Counted from the stretch's first letter, positions 32,662-45,786 are shown. The stretch is 64,000 nucleotides of DNA from Austropuccinia psidii (GCA_023105745.1 JALGQZ010000012.1:42215852-42279851); one strand, 5' to 3'. Notes: generated by a model not told the origin, from the sequence alone. Numbers and translations are program-made.

Positions 32662-35600
32662 ATGCCTTCAACCAGATCAGGAGCAAGCTATAAACCCTCA
32701 AGCAGCTCCCAAAAAGGTCATAGACGTGATTATGGCAGAAGCCAATCAGATACAGAAGGACAAGGGTCAGTAAAAGACTTCCACAACAATAAATTGTCCA
32801 ATTCTGAAGCTGATGACACTATTTTACCTTCAAAAAGAGCTGACACCGCCACAAGAAGCCTCAGTGGACATTTACAAAGCCAGCCAGAAGGCTTACAACA
32901 ATGCACTTCAGTACAAAGAATACCAGATCCTTGCAGATCTGTGGAGAAACTACATGAATTCATACCTAACTGTAAGAAAATTCTTGGGCCATCCCAACAC
33001 TTGCAAATTGCTCAATGGATGGCATCCATTGATGGAGAAGAAAAACATGATGCTTTTGACACTGGAATGGAGGAAAAACAACCCTCCACCACCAAAACCA
33101 GTGCCAAAAACAGCCCCAGTGGCCAGCAGCAGCAATTCCAACGTGAAAAAGCAGCCACAACCTCCAAACAAGGGCAAAGGGAAGGCACAAGCTCCAAAAC
33201 CTTACAGCCAGGGCTACAGGATTCCAAAGATTCAACAGGATGCCATGGAAAATGTATTTCAGATGGCCAGAACCATGATGGAATTACAAAAGAAGGAGGA
33301 AGCCAGATTAAAGTTCCAGAAATGATTTCTGATATATTTGATTCCATCCCAGAGTTGTATGATGCTATAAATGACATTAAAAAACATCTTTCTGATAAAA
33401 ATGAATCCATTTGTAACAACATTAAAACAAACAACCTGAGTCTGTGCCAAATTAATGAAACACTTATGTGTTTTGAAAAAGTTTTAAGAACAATTAAAAA
33501 TTCTAATAATGACAATTCTTCTAACATTAAAATAAATGAACAATCTGCCATTATTAAAGAATTAACAGATAAATATTCTAAATTCAATATTGATGACATG
33601 ATTGAAACAAGAATTAAACAAGCCATAAATATTATCAAGACAGATAACAAGAAAGTCCTTGATGACATTTCAAATTCATTTACTGAAGTAAAGACATATA
33701 CCATTGCCTTGAAAAAGTGTTTTGATGCTTCACAAGAAGAAGTATCAAAATTATCAATGAAATTGAATCAAGTCACTGCTGATAATACAAGACAGACAGA
33801 GTTATGGCAAGAACTTACACATAAAGAAGACATGTATAAAATTGAAGTAATAAATTTAATACAAAGCTTCCAACATGAATACAGAAATTCCCAAAGGTGT
33901 AGCAACAGTAAAATGAATGACATTGAACAATTACTGAACACCTTACCAAGAATGTCTACACCTCTAAATCAAAATGAGGGCACAAGAATTTCAAATCCAC
34001 AAGTATTGGATCCTGATAATTCACAATTAAAAAATGAATTATCCACTTCTTTTCATAACTTGGAACCATCAATGGGCCAAGCACTCTTGAAAGAAGTTCC
34101 AAAACTTAAAGAATGGCCTCACTTCAGTGGTGAAGGAGAGTATGACCATATGGAATTCATTAGAGGTATTGACATGATCAAAGAGGATTTTGAATTACCA
34201 GACAGATTGGTAACAGCCAGGTTTAACACCTTGTTTACCAGATCAGCTCACAGATGGTACATCAAAATAAGACAAGCACACGGACACCAGAGTTGGACTT
34301 GGTGGAAAACCCAAATCATCAACAAATGGGCAAATGATGCTTGGAGGTTTAAAGTTGAAACAGCCTTTGAATCTGCCAAATTTAATGCTGATAAAGACAA
34401 AGCTTTACCATGGTTTTGCCAACAAAAGGACAGATTAACAGCATTATATCCTGACATGTCAGAATTTATGATCCATAGAAAAATTCTGAGACAATGTGGA
34501 GGTGACTTAGAGCATGCTGTCAAAAGCAGGACTACTGAACAATCTTCAGCAGAGGATATTATCAATATACTAGAAGAAGTAACCACCAGAACCAAAATTG
34601 GTTCTAGTAGGGTGAATCTTAAAACAAGGTTTAATACACCTTGGAAAGATTCTGTGGACAAAAACCCCAAAGAAAATTCTAGTAATATTAAATATAAATC
34701 TGCAGATACAGTCAGAAAATGCCATATTTGCCAAAGCACCACCCATTTAGCCAATACATGTCCAAAAAGGGGGAAAATCAATGAAATTGACATTGAAAAA
34801 GAACCAGATGTTGAAAAAGAAGACATAATTGAAGACAATTCAGATGATAAGTCATCCATATTCTCTGAATCTTCAAAAGATATAGAAAATATCAATGCCA
34901 CTTTTGACATCATGGAATCTTATTCCCACTTACCACAATTGAGCAATGGTCAAGTTGATTTATCAAAAGTTCAAGATGCACAACTTATGAAGACAAAACC
35001 AAACAGAGGAAAAGGTTATACAGCTGGTAACTCCTGTATAACAGAAGTGGTGATTGATAACAAACCCACCAAACTTTTGCTTGACCCAGGAGCCTTCTGC
35101 TCTTGTGTTGGAAAATCTTTTCTTAAAACTTGTGTACCAAATTTTGAAGACCAATTGTTACCAATTGATGGTATAAAATTCAACAGTGCAAGTAACCCAA
35201 TGAAAGCATTAGGAATCTTTGAGACCAATGTCATATTCCCACACATAAATGGGAATTTAAGGATCACAGTTGAATTTGTTGTTATGGAAAATTGCTCTAG
35301 TACCCATTTTATATTGGGAAATGACTATTTAATCATGTATGGAATAGATTTACATAATAACAAAGACAGATACTTTACAATTGGAGACAATAAGCGCCAG
35401 AAATTTGCCTTTTTACCCTTTAAAAGACAAATTACAGTAAACAAAGTATCACCAGTCAACTTAGAGTTAGAGAAATTCAAGTCTGAACAGTTAAGTGAGG
35501 CTGAAATAAGCCTTCATCTGACTGATAAGCAAGAAAATGAACTTTCTTCCCTTTTGTATGACCACAGAGGAGCATTTGCTACAGACAAAGAACCCCTGGG

Positions 35601-38586
35601 AGCAATTATTGGTCATGAAGTTGACATCATTCTTAACATTGAGAGACCTTATCCACCACTCTTAAGAAGACCTGCTTATCCAGCAAGTCCAAAATCAAGA
35701 GAAGCTCTAGAAATTCATATCAAAGAACTTCTAGACCTTGGTGTAATAAGAAAAGTAGGCCACAATGAGGAAGTAGAAATAACTACACCAGTCATAGTGG
35801 CGTGGCATAATGGAAAATCCAGAATGGTTGGGGACTTTAGAGCTCTGAACACTTACACTGTTCCAGACAGATACCCAATACCAAAAATCCAAATTGCCCT
35901 TACTCAAATATCTCAAGCAGTGTATATAACCACTATGGATGCCCTTAAAGGATTCCATCAAAATGTAGTAACACCAAGAGCAAGAAAATATTTGAGAATT
36001 ATTGTTCATTGTGGAGTGTATGAATACTTAAGGATGCCCTTTGGTATCAAAAATGCACCTTCACACTTCCAAAGAATGATGAATGAAATCTTCCCTGAAG
36101 AACTCTCAGAGGGATGGTTAATCATTTACATTGATGACATTATTATCTGTTCAAAGACTTGGGAGGAGCACATGTACAGATTATCAAGAGTTTTGACAAA
36201 AATCCAATCAGTAAACATGAAAATCTCCTTGAAGAAATGTCATTTTGGATTTAAAGAACTTAAGGCACTAGGACATGTTGTATCTGGTTTGTCCCTTGGA
36301 ATTGATAAAAACAAAGTTGCAGCAGTATTGTTAAAACCCATGCCTCAGAATAAGAAGGAAATTCAGTCATTCTTAGGTTTTGCAGGATATTACAGGCAAC
36401 ACATTAAAGACTTTGCATCCATAGCAAGACCACTTTATAAGTTGTGTGACAAAGACACAGTATTTGAGATGACTGTTGACAGAGTCAAAGCTTTTGGGTC
36501 TCTAAGAGAAGCATTGACCACTGCTCCACTCTTACTGATGCCAGACTTTAAATTGCCTTTCAAACTGTATATTGATGCATCAGGGGATGGACTAGGTGCT
36601 GCACTTCACCAAGTTCAGATCATAAATGACAAACCTGTAGAAGGACCAATATGTTTCATATCCAGGCAAATCAAACCAACTGAAGCCAGATATGGAGCAA
36701 GTCAAATGGAATGTCTATGCCTTGTCTGGGCCTTAGAGAAATTGAACTATTTCTTAGAGGGATGTGTTTTTGAAGTAATAACAGATTGTACAGCTGTGAA
36801 ATCACTTTTGAACATGAAAACACCTAACAGACACATGCTCAGATGGCAAATAGCCATACAAGAATACAGAGGCAATATGACTATTGTTCATAAGGATGGG
36901 AATATTCATAAGAATGCAGATGGACTAAGCAGATGGCCATTACCAAATAACATTGATAATCCTGCTTATGTTCCAGAAGAAGCTTCACCACAAATTCCAA
37001 TAGAAGGAATAAGTGTTACAGACTTGAACACCACCTTCTTTGAAGAAGTCAGAAATACTTACACTCAAGATAAGAATTGTAGCATCTTATGCCAATTACT
37101 TAACAAAGACTGTAAAGACAACGCTCTAATACATGCCTTGGATGAAGTATGGAGGAAATCTTATAATGAAGGAAGATTTCACCTACTGGATGGTATAATT
37201 TACCACAGAACCAAGCACACATGTGTCATGACAGTTGTAGACAGGTCATTAATCAATCTTGTACTTAAAGAATGCCATGATAGTCCCTTTTCAGGACATC
37301 TTTCTGAAGACAGAACAAGAGAGAAAGTGAAGACCTGCATATGGTGGCCAATGTGGCAAAAAGATGTTGCAGAATATTGCAAAACCTGTGACAGATGCCA
37401 AAAGGCAAATAAATCCACTGGCAAAAGACTTGGAAATATGATGAAAATCCAAGAACCAAACAGACCTTGGGAAATTGTCCATATGGATTGGGTAACTGGC
37501 CTACCACCAGGAGGTGACAGGAGCTATAATGCTTGCCTAGTAATTGTGGACAGATTCAGTAAAACTCCAATCTTTTTACCATGTCACAAAGATGATACAG
37601 CCATGGATACAGCTCTTCTGATATGGAATAGAGTAGTGTCATGGACTGGGATATTTACAAATATCATCAGTGATAGAGATCCCAAATTCACTTCAGCTCT
37701 ATGGACAAATCTTCACCAATTATTTGGCACAAAACTGTCTTTCTCTACAGCCTACCACCCACAAACTGATGGTCTGGCTGAAAGAATGATCCAAACCTTA
37801 GAGGACATGGTGAGAAGATTTTGTGCATATGGCCTTGAATTCAAAGATTGTGATGGATTTACCCATGATTGGTGTACTCTGTTACCAGCACTGGAATTAG
37901 CATATAAAACATCAATCCATTCCAGTACCAATCAGACTCCTGCTATTCTAGAAAAAGGATGGAACCCCAAGTTACCCCAAGATTCCTTGAGGAAAGACTT
38001 AATTGAAATACATCCCACAGCTGCTAGCTTCAAAGGAATGCTAGACAAAGCTAGAAAGCATGCAGTGAGATGCATGGAGGACTCTTTTGCATATGCTAAA
38101 GACAAATGGGATAAATCTCATGCAACTCCAGATTTCAAAGTGGGGGACCTAGTTCTTGTATCCACCACTAACTTCAATAACATCAAAGGATGTAAAAAGT
38201 TAAAAGACTCCTTTGCAGGACCTTTTGTGATTAAGGCCCTCCATGGAGAAAATGCTGTTGAAGTAGAGTTATCTGAAGAACTTAGCAATAAGCACCCTAC
38301 ATTTCCAGTAAGCTTGATAAAGCCATACAAATCTAGTGATGCTGAGAAATTTCCCTTGAGGAATAAGATTCCCCAAGTTATACCTCCTATTGAGACATCT
38401 GGTACTAAGAAAATAACCAAAGTTCTTAAAGAAAGGAAATTAAGAACCAAGAAAGTAAGGGAATACCTTGTTAGGTACAGTGACCCAACTTGTGAAGATG
38501 AATGGTTAGAAGAGAAAGATATACCAGAAGCCACCAAACTCCTGAGGAGATTCAGACACACTAGAAACACCAATATTACAAAGTAA
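32662..38586 (+). CDS. gag-pol: Gag-pol polyprotein of element A
   Basis: This is one open frame of 1974 residues from the ATG at 32662. The frame is open upstream to 32392 but without an ATG. Residues 1-330 are Ser/Gln/Lys-rich gag. A capsid-like part lies around 480-640. The CCHC zinc knuckle is C687, C690, H695, C700. Protease follows, with a D-P-G active-site motif (D808). Reverse transcriptase (about 990-1240) has YIDD at 1156-1159. RNase H carries D1305, E1350 and D1375. Integrase has an HHCC finger (H1539, H1546, C1576, C1579) and the DD35E triad D1671, D1707-type Glu (E1707) and D1609. A chromodomain (about 1918-1968) ends the protein. Order PR-RT-RH-IN-chromodomain identifies a Ty3/Gypsy chromovirus. 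No stop separates gag and pol, so proteolysis must separate the products. The overlapping ORF at 32813-33325 is listed separately. The large antisense ORFs are shadows. Confidence 0.96.
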   Translation: MPSTRSGASYKPSSSSQKGHRRDYGRSQSDTEGQGSVKDFHNNKLSNSEADDTILPSKRADTATRSLSGHLQSQPEGLQQCTSVQRIPDPCRSVEKLHEFIPNCKKILGPSQHLQIAQWMASIDGEEKHDAFDTGMEEKQPSTTKTSAKNSPSGQQQQFQREKAATTSKQGQREGTSSKTLQPGLQDSKDSTGCHGKCISDGQNHDGITKEGGSQIKVPEMISDIFDSIPELYDAINDIKKHLSDKNESICNNIKTNNLSLCQINETLMCFEKVLRTIKNSNNDNSSNIKINEQSAIIKELTDKYSKFNIDDMIETRIKQAINIIKTDNKKVLDDISNSFTEVKTYTIALKKCFDASQEEVSKLSMKLNQVTADNTRQTELWQELTHKEDMYKIEVINLIQSFQHEYRNSQRCSNSKMNDIEQLLNTLPRMSTPLNQNEGTRISNPQVLDPDNSQLKNELSTSFHNLEPSMGQALLKEVPKLKEWPHFSGEGEYDHMEFIRGIDMIKEDFELPDRLVTARFNTLFTRSAHRWYIKIRQAHGHQSWTWWKTQIINKWANDAWRFKVETAFESAKFNADKDKALPWFCQQKDRLTALYPDMSEFMIHRKILRQCGGDLEHAVKSRTTEQSSAEDIINILEEVTTRTKIGSSRVNLKTRFNTPWKDSVDKNPKENSSNIKYKSADTVRKCHICQSTTHLANTCPKRGKINEIDIEKEPDVEKEDIIEDNSDDKSSIFSESSKDIENINATFDIMESYSHLPQLSNGQVDLSKVQDAQLMKTKPNRGKGYTAGNSCITEVVIDNKPTKLLLDPGAFCSCVGKSFLKTCVPNFEDQLLPIDGIKFNSASNPMKALGIFETNVIFPHINGNLRITVEFVVMENCSSTHFILGNDYLIMYGIDLHNNKDRYFTIGDNKRQKFAFLPFKRQITVNKVSPVNLELEKFKSEQLSEAEISLHLTDKQENELSSLLYDHRGAFATDKEPLGAIIGHEVDIILNIERPYPPLLRRPAYPASPKSREALEIHIKELLDLGVIRKVGHNEEVEITTPVIVAWHNGKSRMVGDFRALNTYTVPDRYPIPKIQIALTQISQAVYITTMDALKGFHQNVVTPRARKYLRIIVHCGVYEYLRMPFGIKNAPSHFQRMMNEIFPEELSEGWLIIYIDDIIICSKTWEEHMYRLSRVLTKIQSVNMKISLKKCHFGFKELKALGHVVSGLSLGIDKNKVAAVLLKPMPQNKKEIQSFLGFAGYYRQHIKDFASIARPLYKLCDKDTVFEMTVDRVKAFGSLREALTTAPLLLMPDFKLPFKLYIDASGDGLGAALHQVQIINDKPVEGPICFISRQIKPTEARYGASQMECLCLVWALEKLNYFLEGCVFEVITDCTAVKSLLNMKTPNRHMLRWQIAIQEYRGNMTIVHKDGNIHKNADGLSRWPLPNNIDNPAYVPEEASPQIPIEGISVTDLNTTFFEEVRNTYTQDKNCSILCQLLNKDCKDNALIHALDEVWRKSYNEGRFHLLDGIIYHRTKHTCVMTVVDRSLINLVLKECHDSPFSGHLSEDRTREKVKTCIWWPMWQKDVAEYCKTCDRCQKANKSTGKRLGNMMKIQEPNRPWEIVHMDWVTGLPPGGDRSYNACLVIVDRFSKTPIFLPCHKDDTAMDTALLIWNRVVSWTGIFTNIISDRDPKFTSALWTNLHQLFGTKLSFSTAYHPQTDGLAERMIQTLEDMVRRFCAYGLEFKDCDGFTHDWCTLLPALELAYKTSIHSSTNQTPAILEKGWNPKLPQDSLRKDLIEIHPTAASFKGMLDKARKHAVRCMEDSFAYAKDKWDKSHATPDFKVGDLVLVSTTNFNNIKGCKKLKDSFAGPFVIKALHGENAVEVELSEELSNKHPTFPVSLIKPYKSSDAEKFPLRNKIPQVIPPIETSGTKKITKVLKERKLRTKKVREYLVRYSDPTCEDEWLEEKDIPEATKLLRRFRHTRNTNITK
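32813..33325 (+). CDS. Overlapping +1-frame ORF within gag
   Basis: This 170-codon ATG-started ORF lies one base ahead of the polyprotein frame and entirely inside gag. It encodes a basic, Pro/Gln/Lys-rich protein whose first 90 residues look like a folded domain (Leu-Trp-Arg-Asn-Tyr, [17 protein letters not shown]). The corresponding segment of element C (45024-45623, minus) is read in the homologous frame of this ORF (LWTGTMNSYLEVKKLMG). In the same C frame, the downstream part then matches the main gag frame of A. So the region codes in two frames, or the gag frame has switched by frameshift between the elements. Expression is not shown. Confidence 0.6.
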   Translation: MTLFYLQKELTPPQEASVDIYKASQKAYNNALQYKEYQILADLWRNYMNSYLTVRKFLGHPNTCKLLNGWHPLMEKKNMMLLTLEWRKNNPPPPKPVPKTAPVASSSNSNVKKQPQPPNKGKGKAQAPKPYSQGYRIPKIQQDAMENVFQMARTMMELQKKEEARLKFQK

Positions 38587-38597
38587 TATTCTTTTTT

Positions 38598-38609
38598 AGG
38601 GGGAGGGAA
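38598..38609 (+). promoter_or_regulatory. Polypurine tract of element A
   Basis: The sequence agggggagggaa lies directly before the 3' LTR and 11 bases after the gag-pol stop. It is the expected RNase H-resistant primer for plus-strand DNA synthesis. Confidence 0.9.
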
Positions 38610-40410
38610 TGTGAGCCTTAGAGGTAATTTCATATACCCAAAAGACCACAAATATAAAAAATAACATATTAATATAAATAAAATAAATTTATTTATATTA
38701 TTAAAAATAAAAAATTAATTATAATTTAAAAATAAAATTACTTTAAATTTTGTAAATATAAAATTACATTTATACTTGAAAAATTTAAGTAAAAATGAAA
38801 TTTTAACAAAATTGTGAAAAAATAAATAAATTTGGAAAAAAGTTAAATAAAATTTATTATAACTTTTTATCCAATAAATAAACATATAAATTTTATTTCA
38901 CCATTGGATTCCTCATAAAAAATCAGGTGGGGTCACCTCTGGGTGAAATTTTTGTAACTCAACTCTAAATAAGCTTAAATTAAGTTTTTAGTATTTTCAA
39001 TACAAAAGTTGAAAATCCTCAAAACCTTAATTTAATTCACACCACATGTGGTGTTAACCATCAATTTTTGTGTTAAAATTGAGGTGTTGTGTTTAGTTTA
39101 GAAGTTATGAGGAATTAAAGTATTTTCAATTGAATTCAATTGAAATGTCAAAATGTGCGCGTGTATTACATAAGTGAACTTTGATTTACATATGAGGTGT
39201 CAATTATTACTGTATTGTACTGTACAATTGAATTGAATTACATATGTAAATTATAAGTATAATACATGATGAGGAATTAAAGGAAAAATAAATTGGAAAG
39301 ATTAAATTTGGGGGGGAAAAGGAACTCCAGCTCTAAGGGGGAGCTAGACCCCCAAAATCCTTGCTGACAGGCGTGGGATGTCAAAATTCACGCAAAAGTT
39401 CATCACTTTTGGCCTGGAATTGAGTTACAGGGTCTGTGGACTCAATTGATGATGAGGCTTTGATACCAACTGGGGTAGTTTTAGCTGTTGCCAAGAAGGT
39501 AAAACTACCCTTAAGATAAAACAATCATAATGAAAACAGTTTTAACTGGTTTCTACGCCTCTGACACACATTCTGACGTGTTTTGAAGGCTCTAGGCCTG
39601 GTATTGCTATAGTAATGGCTGATTTAAGGGTCTAAAATGGCTAAAAATGGCTAAAAATGGCTTAAACCAGCCCTTTTTGGTCTAAACCAGGGTTCAATGA
39701 TGCCATAATTGGCTTTTCTGTTGTCAGACTGTTTTTCACGACTGACAAGAGTAAATTTTACTTTTGGAGTAAGAGAATTGATGGCTATAAAAGAATGTCT
39801 TCTTTGCCCCACTTTTCTCTTCATGTTAGAATCTTTTCCTTTTATTAATTAGTTTAAAACTGTTAAACCAATCAATCAAAGATTCCAACCACCACTTTTA
39901 AATCATTTTAATCCTTTTAACCACGTGAAAAAATCATTATAATCATTGTTTGTAACTCTTATAATCATTTTTACCCCTGAACCACCCCAAAAGTGAATTA
40001 AAGCATCTTTCATCACTGTTAACTTTGTCACTTTGTTTCCAAATTCACTCTGGTCACTTTTGGGCGTGTTTTCTCTTTAATATTCTTTTTAAAGACTTTG
40101 TTCTTTAATTAATTGCTTGCAGTTCTTTGCTCAATTAATTCCAATTGAAATTGCTCTTGAAGAAATTTCTTTTGTAGCCTTAAAATATCTCTTGTAGAGT
40201 ATTTTTTGGATAAATTTTTATTGTTGGTAAAACAATAAATTTTTATAATATTATTGTTTTATACTAATAAAGTTATAAACAATAAAATTGGCGTGTTTTC
40301 TCTTAAAAATAATATTTCATACTATTTTTAACTGAATTTTACCTTATACAAATTTTGAGGACAGGAAAAGTACTTGATTTTTAATCAAAGTTTCATATCC
40401 ACACCTTACA
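38610..40410 (+). repeat. 3' LTR of element A
   Basis: It has the same length as the 5' LTR, and I count about five substitutions between them. Polyadenylation candidates aataaa are at 40234, 40266 and 40281. It is followed by the right TSD atgtg (40411-40415). Confidence 0.95.
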
Positions 40411-41293
40411 ATGTGAAACACTGAATCTTCAAAAATTCACAGTAATTACAACCTGTGATGAAATTGGCAATAACATTGATATCTTTGAGAAATCAATGAG
40501 TATTTTGAAATAAAAGAAGATTTACAGATTTTACTCCTTTTATTCTTAACCATATTGGGTTTGGTAGTCACATAAAAGCATCAATTAAGTAATTATGATA
40601 ATTTTACATGACAACAGATGATGCAATCAATAATCCAAAACGTTTTGTTGTTTTCTCACTCACTTTTTTTTCAGTTTGCTCCATGGAACGCCTCTGTGAG
40701 CTGTTTTTGACTTAAAAGAGGCCTCCTCTTTCGGTTTTTTCCAAGAATCATCTTATTATCCATTTATATCATTGTTACCAACAAGTAAGTATTAGTTAAA
40801 CTATTCTTAATTGTTTTAATTATTTCATAATCAATCAGAAAGACGTGAAATCATAGAGTTTAACTATATATTGTTGTAATCCTACTATAAATCATTTAGA
40901 TCCCTTAAATCCACAATTCTACATCAAATTTCTCTACTTATATCTTTCAATAAGTTCTTTGGAGTAGAAGTGAGACATTTATCTTTAATTCTTAAAGTTT
41001 TCTTCAAGAATTATCTTTATAATTATTCTTGCAAAAGATAAATATATATCAAAATAATTGTATTATTTTAATAAAAGAAGTTTTTATTATTAAATTCTTC
41101 TTGTAATTGATTCTTGTAGACAGTTACTGCTCACTGTTAAAATCACTAGTAGTGTTTAAACACATGAAAGAAATAATTCTCCAATTATTTAATTGTGGCT
41201 ATAATAGTATTTTATTATTTTATTTCATAAGAAAATACATAGTACTGTTGATTAATAGTAATATTATCATCAGTTTCATAGTCACATCTTACA

Positions 41294-43323
41294 GGTTTGT
41301 ACCCAAAAGCTTATATATATTAGTTGATAAGGCTGATATAAATTTTGGGTTTCTATCACTGATGCAAATTCTTAAAGAGACCAGTATGGCATATGACTCT
41401 GTTACAAATCAAAAGAGCTTTATCCATAGCTTTGTCATCTTTATGACATGGTAAAATCACCTCCAGGTGGTAAGGCAGTTACCCAATCCATATGAACTAC
41501 TTCCCATTGGGTAATTGGTTCTTGGATATGAATCATCAAACCAAATCTTTTACCAGTAGCTTTATTGGCTTTCTGGAATATATCACAACTATGACAGTAC
41601 TCAATGACATCTTTTCTCCAAGATGGCCACCAGGCACATGTCTCAATTATTTCCATTGTTCTGTCTTGGGACAGATGTCTACAATAAATGTTATAATGGC
41701 ATTCCAGTAGTATTGTGTTGATTAACATTCTACTACATGAGACATTGGGACATGTGTGCTTAGAACTATGATATAAGATATAAACAAACAAATGGAATCT
41801 TCCATTGTCACAAGAGGTTTTCCAAATATCATCCAGGGAACTAGCCTAGGATGCATCTTTGCAATCTTTGTCAAGTAGAGCAGTAAGAATATGAAAATTT
41901 GTATCTTTCTTTTAGCTTTCCCCAACTTCTTCAAAGAATTTTGTTCCCACATCTGTGATGTTAATTCCTTCAGTTGGAATTTGAGGTTCTGCACTTATGG
42001 TAACATAGGCAGGATTGTCATATGTATTGGGTAATTCCCATCTACTCAAGCCATCAGCATTCTTGTGAATACTTCCAGCTTTATGTATGATGGTCATATT
42101 GCCTCTATACTCCTGAATAGCAATATGCCATCTTAACATGTGTCTGTTTGGAGTCTTCATGTTAAGAACTGATTTTACTGCATTACAATCAGTGATTACT
42201 TCAAACACACTACAATCAAGATAATAATTAAGTTGTTCCAGAGCCCAAATAAGGCAAAGGCACTCCATTTGGCTAGCTCCATATCTGGCCTCAGTAGGTC
42301 TTATTTGTTTTGAGATAAAACAAATTGGACCTTCACAAGGCTTTTCATTGAAAATTTGAGCTTTATGAAGAGTTGCACCTAGGCCTTCACCACATGCATC
42401 AATATACATCTTGAAAAGAAGTTTTCAGTCTGGCATCAATAATAATTGTGCATTAGTCAAGGAATACTTGATTTTTTCATATGCTTGAATTCTTTCCTGT
42501 GTCATCTCGAAGACATTTTGTTGATCACAAATTCTGTACAATGAAATCCTTAAGGTGTTGTCTGTAATAACTGGCAAGCCCTAAGGAAGCCATCTTTTTT
42601 TTGTTCTGGGGAATTTGTTTCAGTAAAAATGCAGCAAGCCTGGTTTTATCAACACCAAGGCTCAGTCCTGATACTAAATGTCCTAGAGCTTTTAGCTCAT
42701 AAAACCCAAAATTACATTTTTAAGAGATATTTACATGTTCACTTGAAATACTTTCTGGGTACTAATTAAAGTCTCTCTAAATGCAATTTCCAGGTTTCTG
42801 AAAAAATGATAATGTAATCAATATAAATGATTAACCATCCCTCTGATAATTCATGTGAAAAAATGGTATTCATGATTCTTTGATAATTAGAGGGTGCATT
42901 TTTAATAGCAAAAGGCATCCTCAATTGTTCATAAATACTACAATGAGAAATAATTCTCAATAATTTCCTAGCATGAGGTGTTAAAACATTCTGATGAAAC
43001 CCTTTAAGAGAATCCATAGAAGCAATAAATTTTGCTATGGATAATTGAATCAAAGTCTCATGGATCCTGGGGATTGGATACCTGTCTGGAATTGTGTAGG
43101 TATTCAATTCTCTCAAATGACTAACCACTCTTGATTTATCATTATGCAAAGTAATGATTACTGGAGGTTTGACTTCTACTTCTTCATTTTGCCCAAATTT
43201 TCTAAGAACTCCCAGTTTCATTAATTCTTTAGTATGACTTTCTGATGCTTCTCTAGCCCTAGGGCTAGCTGGGTAAGCTGGTCTTCTTAATAGTGGAGGG
43301 TAAGGTCTTTCCACATTAAGCAA
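41294..43323 (-). pseudogene. Pol of element C: reverse transcriptase, RNase H, integrase (part)
   Basis: The minus-strand pieces are homologous to element A in order. 42766-43323 is reverse transcriptase with the catalytic YIDD changed to YIDY. 41912-42409 is RNase H with its Asp/Glu/Asp positions kept. 41441-41791 is the integrase HHCC region and the DWVTALPPGG segment. Just below that, about 20 residues of the integrase core are missing compared with A (after the GGD). A SDRNPKF segment is readable down to 41294, where LTR B interrupts. Stops and frameshifts separate the pieces. The plus ORF 41492-41710 is a shadow. Confidence 0.88.
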
Positions 43324-43640
43324 AATGTCTACTTCATGGCCTTTGATAGCTCCAAGTGGTTCATTATCAGAAGCAAAGGCCTCTCCATATTGAGATAAAA
43401 TTTCAATAAGTTATTCCTTCATTTCTAATGTTAGTTCAGTACTAATTTGTGCTTCAATTAGCCAATCTTACACAAATTTTTCTTAGTTAAAATTATTTAC
43501 TTGTCTAATAACATTTATTTCTCCTTTTTCTAGAGGAAAAGCATTTGTTGCCTTTTATTTTCCCCTATAGTGAAATATCTGACTTTATGATTATAAATAT
43601 CACTTCCATAAAAATTGAGATAATCCTTTCCAATTAGAAA

Positions 43641-45786
43641 TTATTGTGAAGTCCAATTATTCATAACAACAAATGTAACTTTTAATCTGATACTTCCTGA
43701 AGGATGAGGGAATATCATTGCTGCTTCAAAAATGACCAAGGGGTGCATATCTTGGCTAGCACTGCTGAATTTTATACCTTCAATTGGCATTAACCTTTCT
43801 TTCCAATTGGTATAAATACTGTCAAGATAAACCTTTCCAAAACAAGTACAAAAAGCACCTGAGCCAAGATGTATCTTGGCTTCTCTGTTGTTCATTACAA
43901 TATTAGTGATACAAGATGATCCAGAAGTATAGCCTTTACCTCTGGCAGTTTTGGCTTTCTGTATTTTAGCATCTTGCACCTGTATGAGATCCATAGATTC
44001 ATCACTGTACTGTGGTAAGTGAGTATGTACTTCTGTGACCTCAAAGGAAACACTCATATTTTCAATACTAAGTTCATCTGGTACCTCCTCTTCTTCAGAA
44101 GACTCAGAATCACTGTCATGTAAAGATACATTATCTGTTTTCTTTGTGTCTTCAGCTTTATCTACTTCTATCTCATTTTTTCTTGTCTTTTTGGGAAAGG
44201 TTTTTGAAAAATGAGATGTACTTCCACATTTATGACATTTCAAAGGAGCTTTTTCATGTGGTTTATTTGATTTTTGAATTCGGTTCCCACTAGTTTTTTT
44301 GTCCGTTGGGGGTTTATACCAATTTCTTCCAATTTTTTCTCTAATTGTGATGTATTCCATGGCATTGATGTAATCTTCTGTAGAGAAAGGCTCAATACAT
44401 CTGCTTCTTTCTTGCCTCATTTTGTAATACCATTTCTTTGATTATTTTGTAAACAGGGAGTTTAATCTGCCATTCATGTATTCATCTGGTATATTAAGTT
44501 CTTCTTTAAACATATCAATTTTTTTCATAAATTCCATATGATTATATTCCCCTTCACCACTGAAGGTTGGCCATTCCTCTAATCTTGGAATTTATTTATA
44601 AATACAAGCAGTCTTCCCTTCTGCATTACTTGAAACTGTATGATGTAAGTCATTATTCAAGTTTAGCACACTTCTGTAAAGAATTGGTGCATATTGTCTT
44701 GGAAATTCATTCTTCAGTAATATATTCTCAATACTTTATGGAATATCTTCTTTCAATTCAAGTCTTGCTTGATCATTTTTTTTCAATTGTTCTTGGAAAA
44801 GAGCTGCATTGTGGCCAGTTCAGTTTTCCAAGTTCTGAAATTGTATTCTTAATTCTTTCAGCTTTCTAGTTATAAAAGAAATAAAATTGTCATCTTGGTG
44901 ATTGAGTAAGGTAACTGTAGACTCAATTCTTGCACAAATTTGCATCAAAGACAAGATATTGTCTTTATTAATATTTTCTAGACCAATAATGGTCTTTTTT
45001 GACTCTTTTAATTTTAATATCTCTCAACCCAGCTTCTGTTGTATATACTCAAAATCTTTAAAATTTGCTAAAATTTCTTTATTACAAGTTTCAAAATGAG
45101 TTACAAGCTTTACAAGGTCTACTTCTTTGGAAAATATTGGTTCAACATTTCCTCCTCCTTGTTTTTGAATTCCATCAGAGTTCTTGCCATATTGAACACA
45201 TTGTCCGTGGCTGTCTTCTCCTTTTTGGGAATTCTGTATTTCTGTTGGTAAGGCTTTTCCAACTTTTATTTTGCCTTTCCATTTGCCTTTTCTTGCCTTT
45301 CTGATTGCTCTTTGGGGTTTTCTTTTCCTTTTTTGGCACTTGTTGAGGCAGATTTTTGCTTTTGGAAGCTTGGGGAGCTTCCACTTGGCTGTTGTCTTTC
45401 CTTGGGCCAACTTCTTCTTCTGGTCCTCTGAAAAAATGCTTTGGTTTTTCAACCAAACTTTTATCTGTTGGACTTTTCCCTTGCAAGACATGGGTGTCAA
45501 ACCCCTCAGAAGTTCTTCTGTCTTTTCTGGTCCCATGAGCTTCTTAACTTCAAGATAAGAGTTCATTGTGCCTGTCCAAAGACTTGGCAGAAGTTCCCAC
45601 TCCTTCTGCTTTTCCACCATCAACCAGTTCTTGTACTGAGACTAGTATGTCTCTAATGTTGCCTGCTGGAAATGATTCAGGTCTTACAACAGGAATAGCA
45701 GTTATGTCAGCTTCTGTACTCTCAATAAGACTGTAAAAGATGCTGGCTAACCTTTGGGAACTGGTGGAAGTTCTGGCACCCTCCAT
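43641..45786 (-). pseudogene. Gag and protease of element C
   Basis: ORF 45550-45786 is the Ser/Ala-rich start of gag. 45024-45623 covers the basic Lys/Pro-rich gag region, in the frame that corresponds to the overlapping ORF of element A. 43641-44420 holds the zinc knuckle, where the last cysteine is Phe (CHKCGSTSHFSKTF), an acidic linker, and the protease. In the protease the D-x-G site reads G-S-G, so it is inactive. The capsid part between about 45020 and 44420 is broken by stops. Overlapping frames in 45175-45558 on both strands are shadows of the Lys-rich region. Confidence 0.85.

Larger units (their letters stand above)
30388..40410 (+). mobile_element. Complete Ty3/Gypsy retrotransposon A (chromovirus type)
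   Basis: The 10,023-bp element is flanked by the perfect TSD atgtg at 30383-30387 and 40411-40415. It has two 1801-bp LTRs (30388-32188, 38610-40410), a primer-binding site at 32191, one open gag-pol frame, and a polypurine tract just before the 3' LTR. Reading the two LTRs against each other I count about five single-base differences (such as c/t near 30640, c/t near 30770, t/c near 31230, a/g near 31310, t/g near 31891) and no indel. Integration is therefore recent, and the element may still be able to move. It is inserted in LTR B. Confidence 0.97.
29362..41293 (+). mobile_element. Solo LTR, family B, split by element A
   Basis: Left part 29362-30387 starts tgtgagccttgaggtat, and right part 40416-41293 ends agtcacatcttaca, about 1.9 kb in total. 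The flanking bases are gtttt (29357-29361) and ggttt (41294-41298), a TSD with one change. Joined across them, the integrase reading of element C resumes. The right part and the last 230 bp of the left part match 62896-64000 in reverse orientation, which gives independent support for the LTR end. Minus ORF 29588-29773 and plus ORF 41107-41454 (its part up to 41293) are non-coding LTR sequence. Confidence 0.85.

Noticed and set aside
33012..33704. 230-codon antisense ORF inside gag of element A, and similar antisense ORFs at 34248-34913 and 38118-38651
   Set aside because: They lie opposite an intact polyprotein. Their Leu/Phe/Ser-rich composition is what the antisense of AT-rich, Lys/Glu-rich coding gives.
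45175..45558. Several open frames on both strands in the Lys-rich gag region of element C
   Set aside because: Low-complexity A-rich codons leave most frames open. Only the frame homologous to element A was kept.
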